Source of the DNA: Mycobacterium sp. 852002-40037_SCH5390672
GTDB taxonomy: Bacteria > Actinomycetota > Actinomycetes > Mycobacteriales > Mycobacteriaceae
Direction: 5' to 3'
DNA length: 64,000 bases
Assembly: GCF_001665875.1 (NCBI RefSeq)
Contig: NZ_LZTA01000108.1
Location: forward strand, 62,001 to 126,000
The position numbers and the translations under genes were made by a program. A model generated the notes under the pieces. That model searched no databases and was not told where the DNA came from. It saw only the letters and a list, made by a program, of their open reading frames with translations. Below are positions 52,426 through 61,028 of the stretch, in pieces (within the stretch, counting starts at the first letter, position 1; each line of letters begins with the position of its first letter).

Positions 52426-52455
52426 AAAAGCGCTAGCGGATGCGCTAGCGCTTTT
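52426..52455. terminator. Bidirectional intrinsic terminator with perfect 13-bp stem
   Basis: The arms aaaagcgctagcg (52426-52438) and cgctagcgctttt (52443-52455) are perfect complements around gatg. A-run and T-run flanks let it end both the epimerase transcript (plus) and the dnaK-grpE-dnaJ1-hspR transcript (minus). Confidence 0.9.
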
Positions 52456-52524
52456 GACGATCAACCATGACTTCCTGGAGCCCGGAGCCCTGAAAAGGGT
52501 TGGGCGCGAATCCAACCGGGGGCC

Positions 52525-52920
52525 CTAACGGCCTCGACGCGGCTGCCACACCACCAGCGCAGTGCTCTTGGGCACCACCGCCACATCACGGCGCTGGCTG
52601 GCCCGCGTCTGCGCCAGCTCCTCGGTCAATTCCTTGACCCGAGCCTGCAGCGCTTCGACCTGATTGGTCAGCTCGATGATGCGCTTGATACCGGCAAGGT
52701 TAACCCCCTCGTCCTGCGAGAGCCGTTGCACCTCGCGCAGCAAGTCGACGTCGTGCTCCGAATACCGGCGTCCCCCACCGGAAGTCCGGCGCGGGCTGAC
52801 CAAACCGAGACGGTCATAGGTGCGCAATGTTTGGGCGTGCATGCCCGCCAGTTCGGCGGCCACCGAGATCAAAAAGGTTCGGGCATCGTTATTCCTTGAA
52901 TTGCTCGAGCCCTTGGCCAT
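52525..52920 (-). CDS. hspR: Heat-shock repressor HspR
   Basis: This MerR-family repressor controls dnaK and clpB. It has 131 residues. The winged helix-turn-helix occupies about residues 14-80: TFLISVAAELAGMHAQTLRTYDRLGLVSPRRTSGGGRRYSEHDVDLL, with the RTYDRLGL core. A coiled coil (QVEALQARVKELTEELAQTR) follows. It binds HAIR sites; DnaK is a co-repressor in actinobacteria. The ATG overlaps the dnaJ1 stop (TGATG), so the repressor is made from the operon it represses, closing a feedback loop. Confidence 0.96.
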   Translation of the reverse strand: MAKGSSNSRNNDARTFLISVAAELAGMHAQTLRTYDRLGLVSPRRTSGGGRRYSEHDVDLLREVQRLSQDEGVNLAGIKRIIELTNQVEALQARVKELTEELAQTRASQRRDVAVVPKSTALVVWQPRRGR

Positions 52921-54098
52921 CAGCGATTACCTGCCCATCCCGCCCGGGGGTCAAAGCCGCTGGAACGCTCGGCGGCGGCGTACGCTTCCAGCGCCTCCTG
53001 AGCGGCGCCCTCCACATTGGGTGGGACGGCGACCTTTACGGTCACCAGCAAGTCCCCGTTGCCGCCGCTGCGTTTGGGCACGCCCCGGCCGCGCACCCGC
53101 AGGATGCGGCCGTCCGCGGTGCCCTTGGGCACCCGGACACCGACCTTGCCATCCAGCGTGGGCACCGAAATCGTTGAGCCCAAGGCCAATTCGGTGAAGC
53201 TGACCGGAACGGTCACGGTGAGGTCGTCACCGTCGCGCCCGAACACCTTGTCCGGCCGCACGTGCACCGTCACATACAGGTCACCCGACGGCGCACCGCG
53301 CAACCCCGCCTCGCCCTGGCCGGGCAGCCGGATACGCTGTCCGTCCTCGACGCCCGGTGGAATCCGCACGTTGATGGTGCGGGTACGGGTGGTGACGCCG
53401 GTGCCCTTGCACTCGTCGCAGGGGTGCTCGATGATCGAGCCGCTGCCCCGGCAATCGGTGCAGGGTTCGGAGAAACCGAACGCACCCTGGTTGCGGTTGA
53501 TCACGCCGGAACCGTTGCAGGTGGGACACACCTTCGGGCTGGTGCCCGGCCGCGCGCCGCTGCCATGGCAGTTGGTGCACGGCGCCGGGCTGGTCAGCCG
53601 CAGCGGCATCGCCACGCCCTTGGCGGCCTCGACGAAATCCAGCTGGGTTTCGGTCTCGAGGTCGTTGCCGCGTCGCGGCCGGCTGGGACGCGCAGCCGAA
53701 CCGCGCCCGAACAAGCCACCGAACAAGTCGCCGATGTTGGTGCCGCCACTTCGGCCGGCGGCATCGAACAGATCGTTGAGATTGAACTCGGCACCGTCAC
53801 CGCCGACGTTGAAGCCCCCGAACCCGCCGGTGTCGAACCGGCGCCCGCCAAACCCACCGCCGGCGAACAGCCTTCGGGTTTCGTCGTATTCCTTGCGCTT
53901 GGCCGGATCCGACAAAACGTTGTGCGCTTCCGAGACCGCCTTGAATCGTTCGCCGGCGGCGGGGTTGTCGGGGTTGGCGTCGGGGTGCAGATCGCGCGCC
54001 AACTTGCGATAGGCGCGTTTGATCTCTTCGGGACTGGCGTCAGAGGAGACGCCCAGCTCCTTGTAGAAGTCCTTTTCGACCCATTCACGCTGGGCCAT
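52920..54098 (-). CDS. dnaJ1: Hsp40 co-chaperone DnaJ1
   Basis: This encodes 392 residues. The J domain includes LARDLHPDANPD, with the essential HPD motif (about residues 37-39). A Gly/Phe-rich linker (FGGRRFDTGGFGGFNVGG) follows, then four zinc-finger repeats CxxCxGxG (CTNCHGSG, CPTCNGSG, CTDCRGSG, CDECKGTG) and the C-terminal peptide-binding domains. It stimulates the DnaK ATPase. It lies third in dnaK-grpE-dnaJ1-hspR, 60 bp after grpE. Confidence 0.97.
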   Translation of the reverse strand: MAQREWVEKDFYKELGVSSDASPEEIKRAYRKLARDLHPDANPDNPAAGERFKAVSEAHNVLSDPAKRKEYDETRRLFAGGGFGGRRFDTGGFGGFNVGGDGAEFNLNDLFDAAGRSGGTNIGDLFGGLFGRGSAARPSRPRRGNDLETETQLDFVEAAKGVAMPLRLTSPAPCTNCHGSGARPGTSPKVCPTCNGSGVINRNQGAFGFSEPCTDCRGSGSIIEHPCDECKGTGVTTRTRTINVRIPPGVEDGQRIRLPGQGEAGLRGAPSGDLYVTVHVRPDKVFGRDGDDLTVTVPVSFTELALGSTISVPTLDGKVGVRVPKGTADGRILRVRGRGVPKRSGGNGDLLVTVKVAVPPNVEGAAQEALEAYAAAERSSGFDPRAGWAGNR

Positions 54099-54158
54099 GT
54101 CGCGTCACCCCCTCACCACTTTCTTTTGGTCTCTCTTCCAATGTGCTGATTGTGTGGT

Positions 54159-54809
54159 CTAGTCACCGGATGCGCTGGCGTTATCGTCCGATTCGGCCGG
54201 CTCGGTGTCCCCAGTCGCCGCGGTGGACTCGCCGGCAGCGACCGCTGCATCGCCCTCGTCGACGACCGTGTCGACGACGCCAACCAGGGCGTGGCGCAGC
54301 ACCTGGTCGCCCAACTTGTAGCCCTGCCGCATGACAGTGCCTATCACCGGCCGGGACCCATCGCCTTCGTGCTGGACGGCTTCGTGCAGCACCGGGTCGA
54401 AGTCCTCGCCCTCCTCACCGAATGCGGTCAGGCCGAGGCCGGTCAGCGCGCCTTCCAGCTTGTCGGCCACCGACTTCAGCGGTCCGGACTCCAGATCGCC
54501 GTGCTTGCGGGCCCGATCGAGATCGTCCAGCACGCCCAGCAATTGGTTGACGACGGCGGCCTTGGCCCGGTCCGCCGCGGCCTGCTGGTCGCGCAGCGCC
54601 CGCTTGCGATAGTTGGCGAAGTCGGCCTGCACCCGTTGCAGATCGGCGGTGAGCTCGGCGACTTTGCCCTCGGCCTGGCCCGCCGTCTCGTCGGCCGGCG
54701 CCCCTCCCGGCGTGTCGCCGGGAGGGACCTGCCGCACTTCACCGGTCTCAGGATCGATTCGCCGCTTGTCGGTGACTGTCACCTGTTCCTGTGGATTGCT
54801 TTCCGTCAC
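54159..54809 (-). CDS. grpE: Nucleotide-exchange factor GrpE
   Basis: GrpE dimers release ADP from DnaK. It has 216 residues. The N-terminal tail EQVTVTDKRRIDPETGEVRQ is the mycobacterial form; a long helix (about 70-130, ADFANYRKRALRDQQAAADRA in part) makes the dimer and the beta wing contains FGEEGEDFDPVLHEAV. The C-terminus VLRHALVGVVD is typical, followed by an acidic tail. The ATG overlaps the dnaK stop by 4 bp. Confidence 0.96.
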   Translation of the reverse strand: MTESNPQEQVTVTDKRRIDPETGEVRQVPPGDTPGGAPADETAGQAEGKVAELTADLQRVQADFANYRKRALRDQQAAADRAKAAVVNQLLGVLDDLDRARKHGDLESGPLKSVADKLEGALTGLGLTAFGEEGEDFDPVLHEAVQHEGDGSRPVIGTVMRQGYKLGDQVLRHALVGVVDTVVDEGDAAVAAGESTAATGDTEPAESDDNASASGD

Positions 54810-56677
54810 TTGGACTCCCGGTCATCGTCGACCACCTCCGCGTCCACGACGTCGTCAGCGGAGCCCGCTGACGCAGACGTGCCGCCGGCCGCGCCGCCAC
54901 CGGCCTGCTCGCCGGCGGCCTGGGTGGCCTCGTAGATCGCCTGTCCGAGCGCCTGGGACTCCTGGCCCAGCTTCTCCATCGCCGCCTTGATCGCGGCGAT
55001 GTCGGTGCCGCCCAAGGCCGTCTTGGCCTCGGCGATCGCGGTGTCGACCTTGGACAGCGTGTCCTCGGGAACCTTCGAGCCGCCCTCGGCTTCGCGCTGC
55101 TCCTTGACGAACTTCTCCGTCTGGTAGACCAGCGATTCGGCCTGGTTGCGGACGTCGGCCTCTTCACGACGCTGACGGTCCTCCTCGGCGTGCGCCTCGG
55201 CGTCCTTGATCATCCGGTCGATCTCCTCCTTGGACAGGCCGGAGCCCTCCTGGATTTTGATCGTGTTCTCCTTGCCGGTGCCCTTGTCCTTGGCCGTGAC
55301 GTGCACGATGCCGTTGGCGTCGATGTCGAAAGTGACCTCGATCTGCGGGACGCCGCGCGGAGCCGGCGGGATGCCGGTCAGCTCGAAAGAACCGAGCAGC
55401 TTGTTGTGCGAAGCGATTTCGCGCTCACCCTGATAGACCTGGATCTGCACCGACGGCTGATTGTCGTCGGCAGTGGTGAAGGTCTCCGACCGCTTGGTGG
55501 GGATCGTGGTGTTGCGTTCGATGAGCTTGGTCATCACGCCACCCTTGGTCTCAATGCCCAAGCTCAGCGGCGTAACATCAAGCAGCAGAACATCTTTCAC
55601 CTCACCCTTGAGGACACCCGCCTGCAGCGCCGCGCCAACGGCCACCACCTCGTCCGGGTTGACGCCCTTGTTGGGCTCCTTGCCACCGGTCATCTCCTTG
55701 ACCAGTTCCGACACCGCGGGCATCCGGGTGGAACCACCCACCAGGACCACGTGGTCGATCTCGGAGACCGAGATACCGGCGTCCTTGATCACGGACTGGA
55801 AGGGCTTGCGGGTGCGGTCCAGCAGATCCTGTGTGATGCGCTGGAATTCGGCGCGGGTCAGCTGCTCGTCGAGGAACAGCGGGTTCTTGTCCGCGTCGAC
55901 GGTGATGTAAGGCAGGTTGATCGAGGTGCTCTGCGAACTCGAGAGCTCGATCTTGGCCTTCTCCGCGGCCTCACGCAGCCGCTGCATCGCCATCTTGTCC
56001 TTGGTCAGGTCGATTCCGCTGGTGCCCTTGAACTTGTCGACCAGCCACTCGACGACGCGGTCATCCCAGTCGTCCCCACCGAGGTGGTTGTCACCACTGG
56101 TGGCGCGGACCTCGACCACACCCTCGCCGATCTCGAGCAGCGAGACGTCGAACGTACCGCCACCGAGGTCGAAGACCAGGATGGTCTGTTCCTTCTCGCC
56201 CTTGTCCAGGCCGTAGGCCAGCGCTGCCGCGGTCGGCTCGTTGACGATGCGCAGCACGTTCAAGCCGGCGATCTGGCCGGCTTCCTTGGTCGCCTGACGC
56301 TGGGCGTCGTTGAAGTACGCCGGCACGGTGACGACCGCGTCGGTGACGTCCTCGCCCAGATACGCCTCGGCGTCGCGCTTCAGTTTCATCAGCACGCGGG
56401 CGCTGATCTCCTGAGCGGTGTATTTCTTGTCGTCGATCTCGATGGACCAGTCGGTGCCCATGTGCCGCTTCACCGAACGGATGGTGCGGTCGACGTTGGT
56501 GACCGCCTGGTTCTTGGCGGGCTGGCCGACGAGCACCTCTCCGTTGCGCGCGAAGGCGACGATGGACGGCGTGGTCCGCGAGCCCTCGGAGTTGGCGACG
56601 ACGACTGGGTCACCGCCCTCGAGAACCGCGACGACGGAGTTGGTGGTCCCGAGGTCGATACCGACCGCACGAGCCAT
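54806..56677 (-). CDS. dnaK: Hsp70 chaperone DnaK
   Basis: This ATP-dependent chaperone has 623 residues. Nucleotide-domain signatures are VGIDLGTTNSVVAVLEGG at residues 5-22, VFDLGGGTFDVSLLE and HVVLVGGSTRMPAVSELV. The substrate domain begins near LLLDVTPLSLGIET, and the C-terminal lid ends with a Gly/Ala-rich tail and an EVVDDD-type acidic end. AGGAGGAATC is its ribosome binding site. Two HAIR operators precede it (56721-56741 and 56776-56796), so it is the main HspR target. First gene of the four-gene heat-shock operon. Confidence 0.98.
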   Translation of the reverse strand: MARAVGIDLGTTNSVVAVLEGGDPVVVANSEGSRTTPSIVAFARNGEVLVGQPAKNQAVTNVDRTIRSVKRHMGTDWSIEIDDKKYTAQEISARVLMKLKRDAEAYLGEDVTDAVVTVPAYFNDAQRQATKEAGQIAGLNVLRIVNEPTAAALAYGLDKGEKEQTILVFDLGGGTFDVSLLEIGEGVVEVRATSGDNHLGGDDWDDRVVEWLVDKFKGTSGIDLTKDKMAMQRLREAAEKAKIELSSSQSTSINLPYITVDADKNPLFLDEQLTRAEFQRITQDLLDRTRKPFQSVIKDAGISVSEIDHVVLVGGSTRMPAVSELVKEMTGGKEPNKGVNPDEVVAVGAALQAGVLKGEVKDVLLLDVTPLSLGIETKGGVMTKLIERNTTIPTKRSETFTTADDNQPSVQIQVYQGEREIASHNKLLGSFELTGIPPAPRGVPQIEVTFDIDANGIVHVTAKDKGTGKENTIKIQEGSGLSKEEIDRMIKDAEAHAEEDRQRREEADVRNQAESLVYQTEKFVKEQREAEGGSKVPEDTLSKVDTAIAEAKTALGGTDIAAIKAAMEKLGQESQALGQAIYEATQAAGEQAGGGAAGGTSASAGSADDVVDAEVVDDDRESK

Positions 56678-56720
56678 AGTGATTCCTCCTGAATATGTAG
56701 AGCCTGTTTGGTGCCACTAT

Positions 56721-56741
56721 GCTGAGTGAACCCCGCTCAAG
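56721..56741. promoter_or_regulatory. HspR operator (HAIR), dnaK-proximal
   Basis: gctgagt-gaacccc-gctcaag fits CTTGAGT-N7-ACTCAAG, with a 7-bp spacer, 44 bp before the dnaK ATG. Confidence 0.82.
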
Positions 56742-56775
56742 CCTGCCCCTGCGGGCGGTGGGCTGTCAACCCAGT

Positions 56776-56796
56776 ATTGAGTGTGGTTCGCTCAAC
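56776..56796. promoter_or_regulatory. HspR operator (HAIR), dnaK-distal
   Basis: attgagt-gtggttc-gctcaac fits the same consensus; it begins 55 bp from the start of the proximal site, close to five DNA turns, so two HspR units could bind the same face. It also lies 13 bp beyond the stop of the LysR gene, which reads towards dnaK on the same strand. Confidence 0.82.
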
Positions 56797-56808
56797 TTAT
56801 CGTTCATG

Positions 56809-57750
56809 TTAACGGCGGTTGGTCCCGCCTTGTTCCCGGGGTGCCGAAATATTCGTGGCGTCGCCGGCGACTTCTTCTATCAGCGCGAGCAGCGCACGGG
56901 TGGCCGCGCTGGGCCGCCGCGTCGCCGAGGTCGCGACGTAGAGCCGCCACTGCAGGTCATGCCCGGTGATCGGGACGCTGACCAAGCCCGAGCTGTCGAT
57001 GCCCTCGAGGATGGACCAGCTCAGAAAACCGATTCCCAGCCCCTTGCGGATACAGATCGCCGCCGTGCCGATGTCGGCGACCTCCACCGCGACCGTGCGC
57101 TCGACACCCGCGGCGGCGAACGCGTTGTCAACCACGGCGCGATTGCCGTATCCCGGCGGCCCGTCGACGAAGGACATGCCCGCCAGCTCGCCCAGGGAAA
57201 CCGCCGTGCGCCGGGCCAATGGGTGATCCGTGGGGACGACCAGCCGCAGGGGAACCGAGGCGACCAGCCGGGCGTGCAGGTCAGCCGGGGGCGGTCCGGT
57301 GAAAACCAGGAAGGCGACATCGAGATCCCCGTCGCGCAGTTGGTCGGCCAGACCCGCCGACCCGGCGCTGGCCGCGCGCAGATGCACCACGACTTCTGGA
57401 TGACGGGCCCGCAGTTCGGCCAGCACTGTCGGTACGTCGATGACGCTGACCGACGTCAACGTCCCCACCGTGACGGTGCCGCGGACGGTGCCCCGGGCGG
57501 CGCCCACCGCGTCCTTGGCCGCGCGGACGGCGTCGAGGGTGGTCCGGGCGTGCGGTCGCAGCGCTTCTCCGGCGGGGCTCAGCGCCACGCCGGCCGGGCC
57601 TCGGATGAACAACTCGGTGCCCAGTTCGCGCTCGAGCGCCTTGATCGTGGCCGACACCCCGGACTGCACGACGTGCAGTCGCTGGGCCGCCCCGGTGAAG
57701 CTGCGACTGTCCGCGACGGCCAGGAAGTACTCGAGATGGCGTAGCTCCAT
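56809..57750 (-). CDS. LysR-type transcriptional regulator
   Basis: This encodes 313 residues from the ATG at 57750, giving the usual start MELRHLEYFLAVADSRSFTGAAQRLHVVQSGVS... with the helix-turn-helix at about residues 17-45. The C-terminal periplasmic-binding-like ligand domain contains VTVGTLTSVSVIDVP and RLVVPTDHPLARR. It is divergent from an aldehyde dehydrogenase-amidohydrolase operon, and a perfect palindrome at 57761-57775 lies between them, the normal arrangement for a LysR activator of a catabolic operon. The ligand is unknown, probably the pathway substrate. Its stop is 12 bp from the distal dnaK HAIR, so read-through into dnaK is possible. Confidence 0.93.
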   Translation of the reverse strand: MELRHLEYFLAVADSRSFTGAAQRLHVVQSGVSATIKALERELGTELFIRGPAGVALSPAGEALRPHARTTLDAVRAAKDAVGAARGTVRGTVTVGTLTSVSVIDVPTVLAELRARHPEVVVHLRAASAGSAGLADQLRDGDLDVAFLVFTGPPPADLHARLVASVPLRLVVPTDHPLARRTAVSLGELAGMSFVDGPPGYGNRAVVDNAFAAAGVERTVAVEVADIGTAAICIRKGLGIGFLSWSILEGIDSSGLVSVPITGHDLQWRLYVATSATRRPSAATRALLALIEEVAGDATNISAPREQGGTNRR

Positions 57751-57760
57751 ACCAGCGATT

Positions 57761-57775
57761 ATCACTGATAGTGAT
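57761..57775. promoter_or_regulatory. Palindromic LysR-type operator
   Basis: atcact-gat-agtgat is a perfect 6-bp inverted repeat of the T-N11-A class, 10 bp from the LysR start and 56 bp before the aldehyde dehydrogenase start. It is suited both to repression of the regulator and activation of the operon. Confidence 0.7.
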
Positions 57776-57831
57776 GGCGATCATCAGAAGATATCGTTGG
57801 CGCTGATCACTGCGCCGGGCATACCGTGACC

Positions 57832-59322
57832 ATGCCCATGGATCAGCAAACCCCCACCACCATCAGCACGCCCTGGTCGTCGGCGTCCACCGACGACCGG
57901 TTCGTCGTGGAGAACCCCGCCACCGGCCGGATCGTCACCGTCGTTCAGGGGGCCGGGACCGCCGAGGTGGACCAGGCCGTGCGGGCGGCGCACGCCGCGC
58001 ACCTGAACTGGAAGCGGCGCCCCGCCCGCCAGCGTGGCCGCTACCTGCGGCAGATCGCCGACGTCATCCGGGCGCACGCCGACGAGATCGCCGCCCTCGA
58101 GTCGCGCGAGATGGGCAAGCCGATTACCCAGGCGCGCAATTTCGACGTGGAAGCCGCGATCGGGATCTTCGAATACTTCGGCGCCATGGTCGAGGTGCTG
58201 CCGAGCCAGGCGCGCGACTACGGCCCGGTTTTCGACGTGACCACGCTGGAGCCGTACGGCGTGATCGCCGGCATCGTGCCCTTCAACTGGCCGCCCATCC
58301 ACACCGCCGGGAAGATCGCGCCCGCGCTGGCCGTGGGCAACGCCGTCGTCCTCAAACCCCCGGAGCAGACGCCGTCGGTGGTGCTGCGACTGGTCGAACT
58401 GATCCAGTCGGTGCTGCCCGACCCGGTGGTGCATGCCGTGGCGGGCGGCGGCGAGGTGGGCGCCGCGCTGGCCGGACATCGCCTGGTGGGCAAGGTCTCC
58501 TTCACCGGATCGCCGCGCACCGGGTCGGCCGTGCTGCGGACCGCGGCCGCCAACCTGACGCCGGCGCTGATGGAGTTGGGCGGCAAGAACCCGCTGCTGG
58601 TGTTCGACGACGCCAACCTGCACGAGGCGCTGTTGGCCGCCGTCGACGGCGGCTTCTTCAACCAGGGTGAGGCGTGTACCGCGTCGTCGCGAATCCTGGT
58701 GCAGGACAGCATCTATACGCAGTTCGAAGAGAAGCTGTGCGCCGCGGTGCGCCGGCTACGGGTGGGCGACGGCGCCGACCCCGCCACCGACGTGGGCCCG
58801 CTGGTCACCCGGGCACAGCAGCGGCAGGTTGTGGACTATCTCGACATCGGCGTGGGCGAAGGCGCCCGCATCGCCGCCCAGGCGCCGCTTCCGCAGGATC
58901 CCCGGCTCGCGGACGGCTTCTACGTCGCACCGACCGTGCTGAGCGGCGTCACACCGGGCATGCGGGTGGCCCAGGAAGAGATCTTCGGGCCGGTGGTCGT
59001 CCTGATCCGGTTCACCGATGAGGCCGAGGCGGTGCGCATCGCCAACGGCACGCAGTACGGACTGGTCGCCGCGGTGTTCACCGCCGACAGCGACCGGGCG
59101 CTGCGGGTGAGCCGGCAGATCCGGGCCGGGGCCGTCTTCGTCAACAACTACGCCCGGGTGGCCATCGGCAGTGGATTCGGCGGGGTGGACCACAGCGGAT
59201 TCGGCCGCGAGCACGCCCAGGAGACGCTGGCCGAATACGGCTACACCAAAACCATCCGCCTGGCCGCCGACCGCGACGAGCTGCCCTACTGGAGCGCGGC
59301 CGCCCGAGTCCTCGAAGGATAG
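57832..59322 (+). CDS. NAD(P)-dependent aldehyde dehydrogenase
   Basis: This encodes 496 residues from the ATG at 57832 (a GTG at 57826 and an ATG at 57838 are alternatives). The fold markers are GIVPFNWPPIHTAGKIAPAL, VVLKPPEQTPSVVLRL, VSFTGSPRTGSAVL, catalytic Glu in LMELGGKNPLLVF, nucleophile Cys in NQGEACTASSRI and EEIFGPVVVLIRF. It should oxidise an aldehyde to the acid. It is first gene of the operon opposite the LysR gene and is followed after 5 bp by an amidohydrolase, suggesting consecutive steps on an aromatic or semialdehyde substrate. The exact substrate is not known. Confidence 0.92.
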   Translation: MPMDQQTPTTISTPWSSASTDDRFVVENPATGRIVTVVQGAGTAEVDQAVRAAHAAHLNWKRRPARQRGRYLRQIADVIRAHADEIAALESREMGKPITQARNFDVEAAIGIFEYFGAMVEVLPSQARDYGPVFDVTTLEPYGVIAGIVPFNWPPIHTAGKIAPALAVGNAVVLKPPEQTPSVVLRLVELIQSVLPDPVVHAVAGGGEVGAALAGHRLVGKVSFTGSPRTGSAVLRTAAANLTPALMELGGKNPLLVFDDANLHEALLAAVDGGFFNQGEACTASSRILVQDSIYTQFEEKLCAAVRRLRVGDGADPATDVGPLVTRAQQRQVVDYLDIGVGEGARIAAQAPLPQDPRLADGFYVAPTVLSGVTPGMRVAQEEIFGPVVVLIRFTDEAEAVRIANGTQYGLVAAVFTADSDRALRVSRQIRAGAVFVNNYARVAIGSGFGGVDHSGFGREHAQETLAEYGYTKTIRLAADRDELPYWSAAARVLEG

Positions 59323-59327
59323 CTCAG

Positions 59328-60278
59328 ATGCGTGTCATCGCCCTCGAAGAGCATTACGCCACAACAGGATTCCTGCGTGGCCCGGGCACCTGGCTGGCGT
59401 CACGGCCCGGCATCGTGGAACCGGCCGGCGACCTGGGCGACGGCCGCATCGCCGCGATGGACGAGGCCGGGGTGGACCTCGCCGTGCTGTCGCTGGCGGC
59501 GCCCGGGGTGGAGCAGCTGGATCCAGACGAGGCGGTTCGGCTGGCCCGTGATTGCAACGACCAGCTGGCGGCGGCGGTGCAGCGATACCCGGACCGCCTG
59601 GCGGGCTTTGCCACCGTTCCCATCAGCGCCCCCGACGACGCGGCCGAGGAACTCGAACGGGCCGTGCGCCAGCTCGGGTTTCCCGGCGCGGTGATCAACG
59701 GCCACAGCCGCGGCCGCTACCTGGACGACGCGTTCTTCGAGCCCGTCCTGGACCGTGCGGCCGCCCTGCAGGCGCCGATCTACCTGCATCCGACCATCCC
59801 GCCGGCGGGCGTCATCGAATCCAGCTACGCCGGCTTCGCCGAGCCCGTCACCTTCGCGCTGGCCACGGTGGGCTGGGGGTGGCACATCAACACCGCCACC
59901 CACGTGCTGCGCATGATCCTCGGCGGCGTGTTCGACCGGCACCCCTCGTTGCAGATGATCATCGGGCACATGGGTGAGGCGACGTCGTTCATGCTGCCGC
60001 GCTTCGACGCCACGCTGACACCGGAACTGACCGGTCTGCAACGCCCCGTCAGCTCCTACCTTCGGGAGAACTTTCACTACACGTTCGCCAACTTCAACGA
60101 CCACGCGACGTACGCGAACCTGGTCGCACAGGTAGGCATCGACCGCGTGGCCTTCTCCGCCGACTATCCCTTCGGGTCGATGATCGCCGCCCGCGCCTTC
60201 CTCGACAGCTTGCCGCTGAGCGACGACGAGCGGGCCCGCATCAGCCACCGCAACGCCGAAAAGCTGTTGGGGCTGTAG
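59328..60278 (+). CDS. Amidohydrolase-2 family decarboxylase-like enzyme
   Basis: This encodes 316 residues. The N-terminus VIALEEHYATTGF has the metal-binding Glu of the ACMSD / gamma-resorcylate decarboxylase branch (EEH) rather than the HxH of hydrolases. Further metal and substrate residues are IYLHPTIPP, MIIGHMGEATSFMLPR and DRVAFSADYPFGSM. These markers make non-oxidative decarboxylation of a hydroxybenzoate or similar acid more likely than amide hydrolysis. It follows the aldehyde dehydrogenase by 5 bp under the same LysR control. In some pathways an aldehyde is oxidised to the acid which is then decarboxylated, and that order would fit here. Confidence 0.88.
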   Translation: MRVIALEEHYATTGFLRGPGTWLASRPGIVEPAGDLGDGRIAAMDEAGVDLAVLSLAAPGVEQLDPDEAVRLARDCNDQLAAAVQRYPDRLAGFATVPISAPDDAAEELERAVRQLGFPGAVINGHSRGRYLDDAFFEPVLDRAAALQAPIYLHPTIPPAGVIESSYAGFAEPVTFALATVGWGWHINTATHVLRMILGGVFDRHPSLQMIIGHMGEATSFMLPRFDATLTPELTGLQRPVSSYLRENFHYTFANFNDHATYANLVAQVGIDRVAFSADYPFGSMIAARAFLDSLPLSDDERARISHRNAEKLLGL

Positions 60279-60428
60279 CGGCTCCGAACAGATCGTGCGA
60301 GGCGCGTCGGTCACGCGGTGATAAACCCGCGCCATCGGGTCTGCATCGATACCTGCGCCGGGGCAGCGACTTTCGCGTCGCAGTGCGTAACCTGAGTGCC
60401 GCTATATGAATCGTCTGGGGAGCGGCGG

Positions 60429-61010
60429 GTGCAGTTTTCAAAGAATGCGCGGCGAAGCCTGGCCGGTGGTTCGCTGCTGCTCGTAGCCTTGCTGGCCGGG
60501 TCGGAGCTGGTGTCCGGCTGCAGCTCCATCATCGGGGGCCGGCCGGTGGCCTCGCCCGGAGCGGGACCCACCGAACCGTCTTTCCCCACGCCCAGGTCCA
60601 CGCCCCCGTCGGCCACCGCAGCCCCGGGCCCGTCGACCGCCCCGATGACCCCGACCAACCCGGCCGGCGCCATCCCGCTGCCGCCCGACCAGAACGGTTA
60701 CGTCTTCATCGAGACCAAATCCGGCGTGACGCGCTGCCAGATCAACAAGGACACCGTCGGCTGTGAGGCGCCGTTCACCAACTCCCCGCTGCAGGACGGT
60801 GAGCACGCCAACGGCGTCAGCATCAACACCGGCGGCAAGGTGCAATGGGTGCTGGGCAACCTGGGAGCCATCCCGACCGTCAAGATCGACTACCAGACCT
60901 ACCTCGCCCAGGGCTGGACGATCATCGCCAAAGAGGACGGCACCCGCTTCACCAACGAGGCGACCAAGCACGGCATGTTCGTCAGCGTCGACAAGGTCAA
61001 CACGTTTTAG
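60429..61010 (+). CDS. Putative mycobacterial lipoprotein
   Basis: This encodes 193 residues from the GTG at 60429, preceded by GGGGAGC. The lipobox VSGC gives a lipidated Cys31. A Pro/Ser/Thr-rich linker of about 55 residues leads to a small domain with KSGVTRCQINKDTVGCEAPF, in which two cysteines may pair, and KVQWVLGNLGAIPTVKIDYQTY. It is exposed at the cell surface by inference. I do not recognise a named family. It is convergent with the DUF488 gene, 18 bp away. Confidence 0.83.
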   Translation: MQFSKNARRSLAGGSLLLVALLAGSELVSGCSSIIGGRPVASPGAGPTEPSFPTPRSTPPSATAAPGPSTAPMTPTNPAGAIPLPPDQNGYVFIETKSGVTRCQINKDTVGCEAPFTNSPLQDGEHANGVSINTGGKVQWVLGNLGAIPTVKIDYQTYLAQGWTIIAKEDGTRFTNEATKHGMFVSVDKVNTF

Positions 61011-61028
61011 TAGGGCCCGAAAGCCGAG

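Noticed and set aside
55190..56692. A 500-codon open frame on the plus strand opposite dnaK
   Set aside because: Same cause: antisense shadow of a strongly conserved gene, with no family features.
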